The notes under the pieces are model-generated. The model was not told where the DNA came from, ran no database searches, and saw only the letters and a program-made list of their open reading frames with translations. 64,000 nucleotides of DNA from positions 1 through 64,000 of the forward strand of contig NZ_JAATEJ010000030.1 of NCBI RefSeq assembly GCF_012034175.1. Reading direction: 5' to 3'. The position numbers were made by a program, and so were the translations under genes. Every line of letters starts with the position of its first letter. Within the stretch, counting starts at the first letter, position 1. Below are positions 33,024 to 41,033 of the stretch, in pieces. This DNA comes from Actinacidiphila epipremni. Its GTDB lineage: Bacteria > Actinomycetota > Actinomycetes > Streptomycetales > Streptomycetaceae.

Positions 33024-34094
33024 ATGACACGCACGTTCCTCGACGAGATCACCCCCGGCTCCTCCGCACTCGACTCCCCCGCGGCCCCTGCGGCCCTCGC
33101 CTCCCCCGCCGGGAGCGGCGACGCCGGCACCGTACGGCTCGGCGTCTTCGCGCCCAGCTCCATGGCCCAGTGGGCCGGCACCGACCCGCGCGAGGTCCTG
33201 GCCTTCGGGGCCCGCGCCGAGCGCACCGGCTTCGACTCGCTGTGGGTCACCGACTCGCTGCTGACCCCGCGGCTCGAAGCGCTCACCGTGCTGGGCGCGC
33301 TCGCCGCCGTGACCGAGCGCATCACGCTGGGCACCGGCGCGCTGCTGCCGGCCCTGCGCACCCCCGTCCAGGCGGCGCAGACCATCGCCTCGGTCGACCT
33401 GCTCTCCGGCGGCCGGCTGGTTGTCGGCGTCGGGGCCGGCTTCCCCGGCCGCTTCGGGCGGCCGGTCTACGCGATGGCGGGCACCCCGTGGCCCGACCGC
33501 TTCCGGCGGCTGGACGAGACGGTGGAGCTGTGGCGGCGGCTGTGGACCGGCGAGGGCCCGGTCAGCTTCCACGGCAAGGTGCTGCACTTCGACGACATCG
33601 CCCCCGGCGTCCCCGCCTCCCGCCCCGGCGGCCCGCCGGTCTGGCTCGGCGGCGCGACCCCCGCCGCCCTGGCCCGTACCGGGCGGCTCTACGACGGCTG
33701 GATGCCCTATCCGCCGGACCCGGCCGACTACGGTACGGGGCTCGCCGCGATCCGCGCCGCCGCGGCGGAGTCGGGCCGCGAGGCCGCGCCGTTCACGCCC
33801 GCGCTCTTCGTCAACACCCTGCTCACCGACGCGGCCGACGGCGGGCGCGCGGCGCTGGACGCGTACACCAGGGCGAACTACGGGCTGCCACTGGAGGAGG
33901 CCGGAAAGATCCAGGCGATGGCGGCCGGCACGCCCGAGGCGGTGGTGGAGCAGCTGGGCCGGTTCGTGGCGCAGGGCGCGCGGCATCTGATCCTGCGCGT
34001 CGCGCTGGCCGACATCCCCGCGCAGCTCGCCCAGCTGGACCGGCTGGTGGCGCTGCGGCCCGCGCTGGACGCCCTGGGGGCGCGCACGGCCTGA
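33024..34094 (+). CDS. LLM-class flavin-dependent oxidoreductase
   Basis: 356 residues with the bacterial-luciferase-like TIM barrel: FGARAERTGFDSLWVTDSLL, ERITLGTGALLPALRTPVQAAQTIASVDLLSGGRLVVGVGAG and PPVWLGGATPAALARTGRLYDGWMPYP. Uses FMN or F420. ATG 33024 lacks a ribosome site but fits a leaderless promoter; an in-frame TTG at 32988 lies in the -35 element. The first 35 residues are Ala/Ser/Pro-rich. It is divergent from an XRE/MmyB regulator, the commonest partner of such enzymes. Confidence 0.9.
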   Translation: MTRTFLDEITPGSSALDSPAAPAALASPAGSGDAGTVRLGVFAPSSMAQWAGTDPREVLAFGARAERTGFDSLWVTDSLLTPRLEALTVLGALAAVTERITLGTGALLPALRTPVQAAQTIASVDLLSGGRLVVGVGAGFPGRFGRPVYAMAGTPWPDRFRRLDETVELWRRLWTGEGPVSFHGKVLHFDDIAPGVPASRPGGPPVWLGGATPAALARTGRLYDGWMPYPPDPADYGTGLAAIRAAAAESGREAAPFTPALFVNTLLTDAADGGRAALDAYTRANYGLPLEEAGKIQAMAAGTPEAVVEQLGRFVAQGARHLILRVALADIPAQLAQLDRLVALRPALDALGARTA

Positions 34095-34158
34095 CCGGGC
34101 GGTGCGGGACATGGGGCGGCCGGGGGAAGCGTACGGCGGCGGGAAGCGGGTGGCGGCG

Positions 34159-34200
34159 TTGACACACGGGAGCGGCGGAACCATGCTGAGCAAGCGCTTG
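34159..34200 (+). promoter_or_regulatory. maoC promoter with TetR (KstR2-like) operator
   Basis: TTGACA (34159-34164), 17 bp, CATGCT (34182-34187), then the perfect 10-bp palindrome CAAGCGCTTG (34191-34200) over the start site. AGCAAGCGCTTGGA agrees with the mycobacterial KstR2 pattern AnCAAGnnCTTGnT except for the last base. TGAGCAAGCGCTT recurs before the adjacent TetR gene. Confidence 0.72.
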
Positions 34201-34228
34201 GAAACCTGTCGTCCCGGAGGCCCTGACC

Positions 34229-34693
34229 ATGTCCCAGCAGCCCCGCGTCTTCGCATCGCCCGACGAGCTGCGGGCCGCCGTCGGTGAGCAGCTCGGCTGG
34301 ACGGACTGGCTGGAGGTCGACCAGCAGCGGATCAACGCCTTCGCCGAGGCCACCGGTGACCACCAGTGGATCCATGTCGACCCCGAGCGGGCCGCGCAGG
34401 GGCCGTTCGGCAGCACGATCGCGCACGGCTTCCTCACCCTGTCGCTCATCCCCTCGCTGACCCCGCAGATCTTCCGGGTCGAGGGCGTGCGGATGGGCGT
34501 CAACTACGGCGTCAACAAGGTGCGCTTCCCCGCCCCCGTGCCGGTCGGCTCACGGCTGCGCGCGGGCGCGGAGGTCGCCGAGGTGACGGAGGCGGGCGGC
34601 GGCTTCCAGGTCGTCACCCGGGTGACGATCGAGCGCGAGGGCGGCGACAAGCCGGTGTGCGTGGCCGAGACGGTCGCCCGCTTCTACCTCTGA
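34229..34693 (+). CDS. MaoC-like enoyl-CoA hydratase
   Basis: 154 residues of the single hot-dog MaoC type: FAEATGDHQWIHVDPERAAQGPFGSTIAHGFLTLSLIP carries the catalytic Asp and His of the hydratase-2 motif, and GVNYGVNKVRFPAPVPVGSRLRA follows. Hydrates trans-2-enoyl-CoA to the R-hydroxyacyl-CoA. Faces a convergent TetR gene 10 bp away, and a TetR-type palindrome overlaps its start site. Confidence 0.93.
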   Translation: MSQQPRVFASPDELRAAVGEQLGWTDWLEVDQQRINAFAEATGDHQWIHVDPERAAQGPFGSTIAHGFLTLSLIPSLTPQIFRVEGVRMGVNYGVNKVRFPAPVPVGSRLRAGAEVAEVTEAGGGFQVVTRVTIEREGGDKPVCVAETVARFYL

Positions 34694-34703
34694 GCGGCCC
34701 CGC

Positions 34704-35327
34704 TCACGGCTCGCGCGGGGCGCCCACCATGCGCAGCACGAGGTCGGCGTAGAGCGCGCCGACCTCGTCGGGCGTACGGCGGCCGGCCGGGTTGAACCAG
34801 CGGGCCACGTCGATGCACAGCGACAGCACGGCCAGCGTGGTGCCGTTCACCTCGGGCACGTCGAACTCCCCGGCGGCGACACCGTCGGCGATGATCGTAC
34901 GGATCGCGTCCTCGGTCTGCCGCCGCAGTCCCACGATCTCGGTGTAGTGGTCCGGGGCGAGCGCGCCCAGCTCGTACTGCACGACCCGGCCGGTGGTGTG
35001 GTGCTCGGCGTGCCAGCGCACGAACGCCCGTACCGCCGCCGCGAGCCGGTCGGCGGCGCTGCCCGCGGTGTCCCGCGCCTCGCCGAGCATCGCCAGCGAG
35101 CGCTGATGGCCCACCCGGCTGATCTGGTAGAGCAGCTCTTCCTTGGTCTTGTAGTGGATGTACAGCGCCGCCGGGCTCATCCCGGCCCGCCCGGCGATGT
35201 CCCGGGTGGTGGTGGCGTGGTAGCCGCGCTCGGCGAACGCCTGCACCGCGGCGATCACCAGCCGCCTGGCGGCGTCGGGGGTGACGTCCTCCCACGCCTC
35301 GCCGGTCGTCGCCGCCTCCGCACTCAT
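34704..35327 (-). CDS. TetR/AcrR-family regulator
   Basis: 207 residues from ATG 35327 (GAGGAG upstream); the open frame reaches 35384. HTH: AFAERGYHATTTRDIAGRAGMSPAALYIHYKTKEELL. The C-terminal part (LSLCIDVARWFNPAGRRTPDEVGALYADLVLRMV) is like KstR2 and other acyl-CoA-sensing TetRs. It likely represses itself (element at 35401-35413) and maoC (34187-34200). Confidence 0.9.
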   Translation of the reverse strand: MSAEAATTGEAWEDVTPDAARRLVIAAVQAFAERGYHATTTRDIAGRAGMSPAALYIHYKTKEELLYQISRVGHQRSLAMLGEARDTAGSAADRLAAAVRAFVRWHAEHHTTGRVVQYELGALAPDHYTEIVGLRRQTEDAIRTIIADGVAAGEFDVPEVNGTTLAVLSLCIDVARWFNPAGRRTPDEVGALYADLVLRMVGAPREP

Positions 35328-35384
35328 CGCTCGCACGCTCCTCGGGCCCGTGAGCCGGCCGGATCGACCGGTTGACAGGGTCAC

Positions 35385-35413
35385 ACCCTACCTGGGCGGG
35401 TGAGCAAGCGCTT
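35385..35413 (-). promoter_or_regulatory. Promoter and operator of the TetR gene at 34704-35327
   Basis: TGAGCAAGCGCTT (35401-35413) is identical over 13 bases to the element in the maoC promoter. On the minus strand a -10 TAGGGT (35390-35385) lies 10 bp downstream, placing the operator over the -35 region and implying autoregulation. Confidence 0.6.
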
Positions 35414-35509
35414 AGCGACCCGGGCGGACGGGGTACGGGGCCGCGGCCGGCGCCGGACGTAGCGGATGTACGGGCGCGCCGAACGTACCGGACGGGGCCA
35501 CGCGACGGC

Positions 35510-36670
35510 TCAGAAGGCGGACACCCCGGTGAGGGAGCGGCCGATGAGCAGCTTCTGGATCTGGCTCGTGCCCTCGTAGAGGGTCATCACCCGGGCGTCG
35601 CGCAGCAGCTTGCCGACGGGGTATTCATCGATATATCCATAACCGCCGAAGACCTGGAGCGCGTTGTTGGCGCAGCGCACCGCCGCCTCGCTGGCGTGCA
35701 GCTTGGCCACGGACGACTCGGTCGCGAAGGGCTGCCCGCGGTCGACGAGGTCGGCGACCTGCCAGGTGAGCAGGCGGGCCGCGGCGACGTCCACGGCGAT
35801 GTCGGCGAGCAGTTCCTGGACGAGCTGCCGCCCGGCGATCGGGGCGCCGAACTGCTCGCGCTGCCCGGCGTAGCCGACCGCCGCGTCCAGGCACGCCTGC
35901 GCGATGCCGACGCAGCCGGCCGCGACCGACATCCGGCCCTTGGCCAGCGCCGACATCGCGACCGCGAAGCCCTTGCCGGCCGGCCCGAGCAGCGCGCCGG
36001 CCGGGACGCGCACGCCGTCGAGGACGAGTTCGGCGGTCGCCTGGCCGCGCAGGCCGAGCTTGCCGTGGATGGGGCGCCGGGTCAGGCCGGGCGTGTCGGC
36101 GGGGACGAGGAAGGCGCTGACGCCGCGGTGGCCGTCGGCCGGCGTGCCGGTGCGGGCGAAGAGCAGGACGACGTCGGCCCAGGTGCCGTTGGTGATGGAC
36201 GTCTTGCCGCCGCTGATGACGTACGTGTCGCCGTCGCGGACCGCGCGGGTGGTGAGGTTCGCGGCGTCGGAGCCGGTGCCGGGCTCGGTGAGGCCGAAGC
36301 AGCCGAGCGCCTCGCCCGAGGTGAGCCGGGGCAGCCAGTGCCGCTTCTGCTCCTCGCTGCCCCAGTGGGCGATCGACTTGGCGACAAGGCCGAGCGAGAC
36401 CGACACGATGCCGCGTACGGAGGAGTCCGCGCGGCCCAGTTCCTCGGTGACGAGGCAATAGGCGAGGTGGTCGCCGCCGGAGCCGCCGTACTCCTCGTCG
36501 ACGGTCAGGCCGAGGAAGCCGACCGCGCCGAGCTTCTTGACGATCGCGCGGTCCACGGCCTCGGCGCGGTCCCAGGCCGCCGCGTACGGGACGATCTCGC
36601 GCTCGGCGAAGTCCCGCGCCAGCGCGCGGGCGTCGGCCTGCTCGGCGGACAGCCCGAAGGTCAGCGCCAT
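35510..36670 (-). CDS. Acyl-CoA dehydrogenase
   Basis: 386 residues, canonical ACAD length. LGCFGLTEPGTGSDAANLTTRAVRDGDTYVISGGKTSITNG holds the FAD/substrate contacts; the C-terminal domain has AVGYAGQREQFGAPIAGRQLVQELLADIA and the short-chain-type QVFGGYGYIDEYPVGKLLRDARVMTLYEGTSQIQ containing the catalytic Glu. GAGGAGG precedes the ATG. It is divergent from a TetR gene, with an AAACTA-N7-TAGTTT dyad between. Confidence 0.95.
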   Translation of the reverse strand: MALTFGLSAEQADARALARDFAEREIVPYAAAWDRAEAVDRAIVKKLGAVGFLGLTVDEEYGGSGGDHLAYCLVTEELGRADSSVRGIVSVSLGLVAKSIAHWGSEEQKRHWLPRLTSGEALGCFGLTEPGTGSDAANLTTRAVRDGDTYVISGGKTSITNGTWADVVLLFARTGTPADGHRGVSAFLVPADTPGLTRRPIHGKLGLRGQATAELVLDGVRVPAGALLGPAGKGFAVAMSALAKGRMSVAAGCVGIAQACLDAAVGYAGQREQFGAPIAGRQLVQELLADIAVDVAAARLLTWQVADLVDRGQPFATESSVAKLHASEAAVRCANNALQVFGGYGYIDEYPVGKLLRDARVMTLYEGTSQIQKLLIGRSLTGVSAF

Positions 36671-36730
36671 ATCCGCCTCCTCGTGTACGTCCGGTGGTCG
36701 CGGCCGGTGATCGCGGTCGGCGGCGACATT

Positions 36731-36770
36731 AAACTACCGCCGCTAGTTTTCGATGGGCAGCCCCTACTAT
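36731..36770. promoter_or_regulatory. Shared dyad of the acyl-CoA dehydrogenase and TetR promoters
   Basis: AAACTA (36731-36736), 7 bp and TAGTTT (36744-36749) form a perfect 6-bp dyad; the inner CG pairs also match. TACTAT (36765-36770) is an ideal -10 for the rightward TetR gene, 7 nt before its ATG. The same dyad is found at 40960-40978. Confidence 0.75.
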
Positions 36771-36777
36771 GTGCCGC

Positions 36778-37572
36778 ATGGCCCGCCCCCGCAAGCCCCT
36801 GCTGAGCCGCGACCGCATCGTCACGACCGCGCTCGCGCTCGTCGACGCCGAGGGGCTGGCCGCGCTGTCCACCCGGCGGCTGGCGGCGGAGCTGGGGGTG
36901 AGCGGGCCCTCGCTCTACAACCACTTCGCCACGAAGGAGGCGATACTCGACGCGGTCGCCGACACGGTGGTCGGGCAGGTCGACGTGTCGATGTTCGAGG
37001 CCGGGTACGAGGACGGGGCCGGTGACGGTGCCGGGGGTGACGGCGGGGCCGGCGACGGGGCCGGCGAGGGCCGTGAGGCGCCCGGCTGCGACTGGCGGGC
37101 GGCGCTGCTGGCGTGGGGCCGCTCGTACCGCGCGGCGCTCAGCGAGCACCCGCACATCGTGCCCTTCCTCGCCACCGGGCCCGGGCTGCGGCCGGCCGGC
37201 CTGCGGATGGCGGACGCCGTCTTCGGCGGCATGGTGCGGGCGGGCTGGCCGCCCGCACAGGCCACCCGGATCGGCGCGGCCATGCGCTACTTCGTCACCG
37301 GCTCCGCCCTCGGCTCCTTCGCCGCCGGTTTCGTCGGCGACGCGGAGGCGTACGACCCAGCCGACTATCCGCACCTGGGCCAGGCGCACCTGCTGGCCAG
37401 GAACCGGGAGCGGGTCGACGAGAGCGCCTTCGAGACCGGGCTGCGGGCGCTGATCGACGGATTGGCTCTGCAATATGCCGCGGGGCCGGAGGCGGGAGCC
37501 GCCGCAGCGGGCACCGGCGCGGCAATATCCGCAGCTTCGGAAAGCGGTGGACGGCCGGCGGGCGGCGGCTGA
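36778..37572 (+). CDS. TetR/AcrR-family regulator with AAACTA-N7-TAGTTT sites
   Basis: 264 residues. MARPRKPLLSRDRIVTTALALVDAEGLAALSTRRLAAELGVSGPSLYNHFATKEAIL gives a clear HTH. A glycine-rich linker (about 80-105) precedes the effector domain, RIGAAMRYFVTGSALGSFAAGF. ATG 36778 rather than 36769 is chosen because -10 TACTAT sits 7 nt upstream with no ribosome site, suggesting leaderless translation. Divergent from the acyl-CoA dehydrogenase. Likely also controls the aldehyde/alcohol dehydrogenase operon. Confidence 0.88.
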   Translation: MARPRKPLLSRDRIVTTALALVDAEGLAALSTRRLAAELGVSGPSLYNHFATKEAILDAVADTVVGQVDVSMFEAGYEDGAGDGAGGDGGAGDGAGEGREAPGCDWRAALLAWGRSYRAALSEHPHIVPFLATGPGLRPAGLRMADAVFGGMVRAGWPPAQATRIGAAMRYFVTGSALGSFAAGFVGDAEAYDPADYPHLGQAHLLARNRERVDESAFETGLRALIDGLALQYAAGPEAGAAAAGTGAAISAASESGGRPAGGG

Positions 37573-37584
37573 CAGGATGACGCC

Positions 37585-38127
37585 ATGTCGACATCGGATT
37601 CAGCGGCGGCGGGCAGCGACGGGCTCGTCCAGGTCAACTACCACAAATACGACGGCTCTTTGCACTGGAACCTGCGGATGCACCGGCTCGGCGAGGACGA
37701 GCACGGCATATGGCTGGGCCTGCCGCCGAACAGCGTGATGCGCAAGGGGCACGACCGCGAGGTGCCCATAGCCGAGGCGCATGTGCTGCTCTTCCCGCCC
37801 GACGCGTGGTGGACCGCGCTCTTCAACGCGGCGCCACGTAGCACCGAGATCTACTGCGACATCACCACGCCCCCGCAGTGGCCGTCCCGGGAGGAGGTGA
37901 CGATGGTCGACCTCGACCTGGACGTGCTGCGCAAGCGCGGCGCCCCGGGGCCGATCCTGGTCGACGAGGACGAGTTCGCCGAGCACCGGGTGCGCTACGG
38001 CTACCCGGACGAGGTCGCGGAGGCGGCGGAAGCCTCGGCGCGGTGGCTGATGGACGCGGTGGCGCGCGGCACCGGGCCCTTCGGCGGGGCGCACCGCAAG
38101 TGGCTGGCGATGGTGGACCCGGCGTAG
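37585..38127 (+). CDS. DUF402 (FomD/Ntdp-like) protein
   Basis: 180 residues of the DUF402 fold: GSLHWNLRMHRLGEDEHGIWLGLP, then a conserved acidic centre STEIYCDITTPPQW and VDLDLDVLRKRGAPGPILVDEDEFAEH, and the helix RYGYPDEVAEAA. The aspartates bind divalent metal in nucleoside di- or triphosphate hydrolases of this fold. It starts 12 bp after the TetR stop and may be co-transcribed with it. The biological substrate is unknown. Confidence 0.85.
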   Translation: MSTSDSAAAGSDGLVQVNYHKYDGSLHWNLRMHRLGEDEHGIWLGLPPNSVMRKGHDREVPIAEAHVLLFPPDAWWTALFNAAPRSTEIYCDITTPPQWPSREEVTMVDLDLDVLRKRGAPGPILVDEDEFAEHRVRYGYPDEVAEAAEASARWLMDAVARGTGPFGGAHRKWLAMVDPA

Positions 38128-38169
38128 TCCGCCCGGGCCTTCCCGGGGGCCGTACGGCGGGCGCGGGCC

Positions 38170-38223
38170 GGTCGGGTCCGGTCCAGTCCAGTCCGGTCCC
38201 GTCCGGTCCGGTCCGGTCCGGTC
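38170..38223. repeat. Simple repeat of GTCCG
   Basis: About eleven near-perfect GTCCG/GTCCA pentamers fill the gap between the convergent DUF402 and alcohol dehydrogenase genes and reach the stop codon of the latter. Confidence 0.85.
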
Positions 38224-39304
38224 AGAAGACGACCAGCGCCCGGCCGCCGCGCCCCGCGGTCATCGCCTCGAACGCGGCGGGGATGCCGTCCAGGCCGATC
38301 CGGTCGGTGACCATGCCGGACAGGTCGAAACGGCCCTCCCGTACGTGTGCGGCCAGCACGGGCAGGTCCTGGGCCGGGTCGCAGTTGCCGTACACGCATC
38401 CCGACAGGGTGCGGCCGAAGTAGAACAGCTCCAGCGCGCTGAAGGTGACCTTCTGGTCCTGGCCGCCGATGCCGACGACCGTCGTACGGCCGCCGCGGCG
38501 GGTGCCGGACCAGGCGGTGCGGATGGTGTCGGCGCGGCCCACGCACTCGATGGCGACGTCGGCGCCGTGCCCGCCGGTGAGGGCGCGGACGCGCTTGGCG
38601 GTGTCGTCGCCGGCGACGACGAAGTCGGTGGCGCCCGCGGCCCGTGCCAGCTCCTCCTTGCCCGGCGCCACGTCCACCGCGACGATCGGCCCGGCCCCGG
38701 CGATACGCGCCGCCTGCAGCACCGCCAGGCCCACGCCGCCGACGCCGTACACGGCCACGGACTCGCCCTCCCGGACGGCCGCGGCGTGGTGGACGGCGCC
38801 GTAGCCGGTGAGGACGGCGCAGCCGAGCAGGGCGGCGTCGGTGAGCGGCACGCCCGCGGGCAGCGGGAGGACGGCGCGGGCGGCCACCACGGTCTCCTCG
38901 GCGAAGACGGCCGTGCCCAGGCCCGGGTAGAGCGGGCTGCCGTCGGCGGTGAGCGTGGCGTAGGGCGCGGAGGCGGCGGTGTTGGCGTCGGAGCACAGCC
39001 AGGGTTCGCCGAGGCCGCAGAAGTGGCAGGTGCCGCAGGCAGGCGCCCAGTTGAGGACGACCGGGTCGCCGGCGGCCACATGGTCGACGCCCTCGCCGAC
39101 CGCGACGACCGTGCCGGCGCCCTCGTGGCCGAGCACCGCGGGGGCGGGCTGGCGCAGGGTGCCGTTGGACAGCGACAGGTCGGAGTGGCACACGCCCGCG
39201 GCGGCGAGCCGTACCCGCACCTGGCCGGGGCCGGGGTCGGGCAGGTCGATGTCGGTGACGACCAGGGGTGCGTTGACGGCGGGCAGGACGGCGGCGCGGA
39301 CCAC
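38222..39304 (-). CDS. Zinc-dependent alcohol dehydrogenase
   Basis: 360 residues from a GTG at 39304 with AGGAG eight bases upstream. Class III-like zinc ADH: catalytic Cys39 in GVCHSD, His60-Glu61 in GHEGAG, structural-zinc cysteines in ACGTCHFCGLGEPWLC (90, 93, 96, 104), Rossmann motif GVGGVGL and the late GCVYGNCDPAQDLP. Oxidises an alcohol to aldehyde with NAD or mycothiol-type cofactor. Second gene of an operon with the aldehyde dehydrogenase, 103 bp downstream of it. Confidence 0.93.
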   Translation of the reverse strand: MVRAAVLPAVNAPLVVTDIDLPDPGPGQVRVRLAAAGVCHSDLSLSNGTLRQPAPAVLGHEGAGTVVAVGEGVDHVAAGDPVVLNWAPACGTCHFCGLGEPWLCSDANTAASAPYATLTADGSPLYPGLGTAVFAEETVVAARAVLPLPAGVPLTDAALLGCAVLTGYGAVHHAAAVREGESVAVYGVGGVGLAVLQAARIAGAGPIVAVDVAPGKEELARAAGATDFVVAGDDTAKRVRALTGGHGADVAIECVGRADTIRTAWSGTRRGGRTTVVGIGGQDQKVTFSALELFYFGRTLSGCVYGNCDPAQDLPVLAAHVREGRFDLSGMVTDRIGLDGIPAAFEAMTAGRGGRALVVF

Positions 39305-39407
39305 GGCAGGCTCCTGTGTCGGCTTCTCGGCGGTGTCGGCGGGCGGGGCGTGCGGCTTTGCGGGGGCGGCGGCTTGACGGGGCGGTGGGTGCGGCGGGCG
39401 CGGCGCT

Positions 39408-40904
39408 TTAGAACTGGAGGGACTTGGTCTGGAGGTATTCCGCCAGGCCGTGGGCGCCCAGTTCGCGGCCGACACCGGACTGCTTGTAGCCGCCGAAGGG
39501 CGCCCGCGGGTTGAACCGCCCGCCGTTGATGTCGACCTGGCCGGTGTCCATGCGGCGCGCGAAGGCCACGGCGGTCTCCTCGTCGGGGCCCCAGACGGCG
39601 CCGGCGAGGCCGTAGACCGTGCCGTTGGCGATACGCAGCGCGTCGTCCTCGTCCTGGTAGCGGATGAGGACGACGACGGGGCCGAAGATCTCCTCCTGGG
39701 CGATCGCCATGTCCGGTGCGACGTCGGCGAACACGGTGGGCCGCACGTAGTAGCCGCGCTCCATGCCGTCGGGCGCCTCGGGGCCGCCGGCGACGATCCT
39801 GGCGCCCGCCTCGACGCCGGCCCGGATGTAGCCGCGGACGCGCTCGCGCTGCTTGGCGTTGACGACCGGGCCGATACGGTCGCCGGGGACGTACTTGGCG
39901 GTCGCGGCGGCGGCGATCCGCACGGCCTCGTCGTAGCGCTCGGCGTCGACGAGCATGCGGGTCCACGCGCTGCACGTCTGGCCGGAGTTGGCGAAGACGT
40001 TGGCGAGGCCGACGTTGACGGCCTTGGCGAGGTCGGCGCCCGGCAGGATGACGTTGGCGGACTTGCCGCCCAGTTCGAGGGCGACGCGCTTGACGGCGCC
40101 TCCTGCCGCGGCGCCGATCTGCCGCCCCACGGCGGTGGAGCCGGTGAAGGAGACCAGGTCCACGTCCGGGTGGCCGGCGAGCGCCTGGCCGGCGACCGGG
40201 CCGAGCCCGGTGACCAGGTTGAAGACCCCGGCCGGCAGCCCGGCGGCGTCCAGGATCTCGGCGAAGAGCTGCGCCACCAGCGGGGTGTCCTCGGCGGGCT
40301 TGAGCACCACGGTGCAGCCCGCGGTGAGCGCGGGGGCGACCTTGGCGACGATCTGGTGCAGCGGGTAGTTCCAGGGCGTGATCGCGCCGACCACGCCGAC
40401 CGGTTCGTGCAGCACCCGGGAGTTGCCCACGCGCTCCTCGAAGGCGTACGTGCCGGCCAGCTCCGCGTACCCGGCCAGCACCGCGGTGGGCAGGTCGGCG
40501 TGCACGGCGGCGGCGAAGGCGGGCGGGGCGCCCAGCTCGGCCGACACGGTCGCGGCGACCTCCTCCCTGCGGGCGGCGAGCAAATCGCGGGCGGCGGCGA
40601 GCACGGCGGCCCGCTCGGCGGGCGCGGTCGCCGCCCAGCCCGGCAGCGCGGCGCGGGCGGCGCGTACCGCGGCGTCCACGTCCTCGGGGCCGCCGGCCGG
40701 CACCCGTCCGAGGACCTGCTCGGTGGCGGGGTCGACGACCTCGATCGCGCCCTGTGCCAGGGCGGGCCGCCACCGCCCGCCGACGAACACCGCGTCACGC
40801 CCGCGGTGCACCCCCGGGCGCGTCCCGGTGGACACCGCCGCACCGGCCGCGTTCCCGCTGCCCGCCGTCACGTCGCCGGCCCTGTCGTCCGCCGCGTCAG
40901 CCAT
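39408..40904 (-). CDS. NAD(P)-dependent aldehyde dehydrogenase
   Basis: 498 residues from ATG 40904; upstream in-frame codons to 40961 overlap the operator and promoter. Catalytic Cys311 in NSGQTCSAW, general base Glu277 in LELGGKS, cofactor loop FTGSTAVG and Asn179 in PWNYPLH. The final NPRAPFGGYKQSGVGRELG is typical. Pairs with the alcohol dehydrogenase for a two-step oxidation of alcohol to acid. The promoter holds the same AAACTA-N7-TAGTTT dyad as the TetR at 36778. Confidence 0.95.
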   Translation of the reverse strand: MADAADDRAGDVTAGSGNAAGAAVSTGTRPGVHRGRDAVFVGGRWRPALAQGAIEVVDPATEQVLGRVPAGGPEDVDAAVRAARAALPGWAATAPAERAAVLAAARDLLAARREEVAATVSAELGAPPAFAAAVHADLPTAVLAGYAELAGTYAFEERVGNSRVLHEPVGVVGAITPWNYPLHQIVAKVAPALTAGCTVVLKPAEDTPLVAQLFAEILDAAGLPAGVFNLVTGLGPVAGQALAGHPDVDLVSFTGSTAVGRQIGAAAGGAVKRVALELGGKSANVILPGADLAKAVNVGLANVFANSGQTCSAWTRMLVDAERYDEAVRIAAAATAKYVPGDRIGPVVNAKQRERVRGYIRAGVEAGARIVAGGPEAPDGMERGYYVRPTVFADVAPDMAIAQEEIFGPVVVLIRYQDEDDALRIANGTVYGLAGAVWGPDEETAVAFARRMDTGQVDINGGRFNPRAPFGGYKQSGVGRELGAHGLAEYLQTKSLQF

Positions 40905-40959
40905 GCCGTCCACCCGCCGCTCTCCGCGCCGCTCTTCCGCCGCGCTGGGTCCGGCGCCC

Positions 40960-40978
40960 AAACTAGCGCCGATAGTTT
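40960..40978. promoter_or_regulatory. Second AAACTA-N7-TAGTTT dyad, before the ALDH-ADH operon
   Basis: AAACTA (40960-40965), 7 bp, TAGTTT (40973-40978). On the minus strand CTGGCA, 18 bp and TAGTTT (40965-40960) form a plausible promoter, so the operator covers the -10. Same arms and spacing as 36731-36749. Confidence 0.75.
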
Positions 40979-41033
40979 TTCGTTGCCAGGGCCCGCCGGG
41001 TGCGCTCGGTCACCCCGGGGGCGTGCTCACCGG

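Noticed and set aside
38150-38223. Possible terminator or CRISPR-like repeat between DUF402 and ADH genes.
   Set aside because: It is a simple GTCCG microsatellite with no spacers and no stable inverted repeat.
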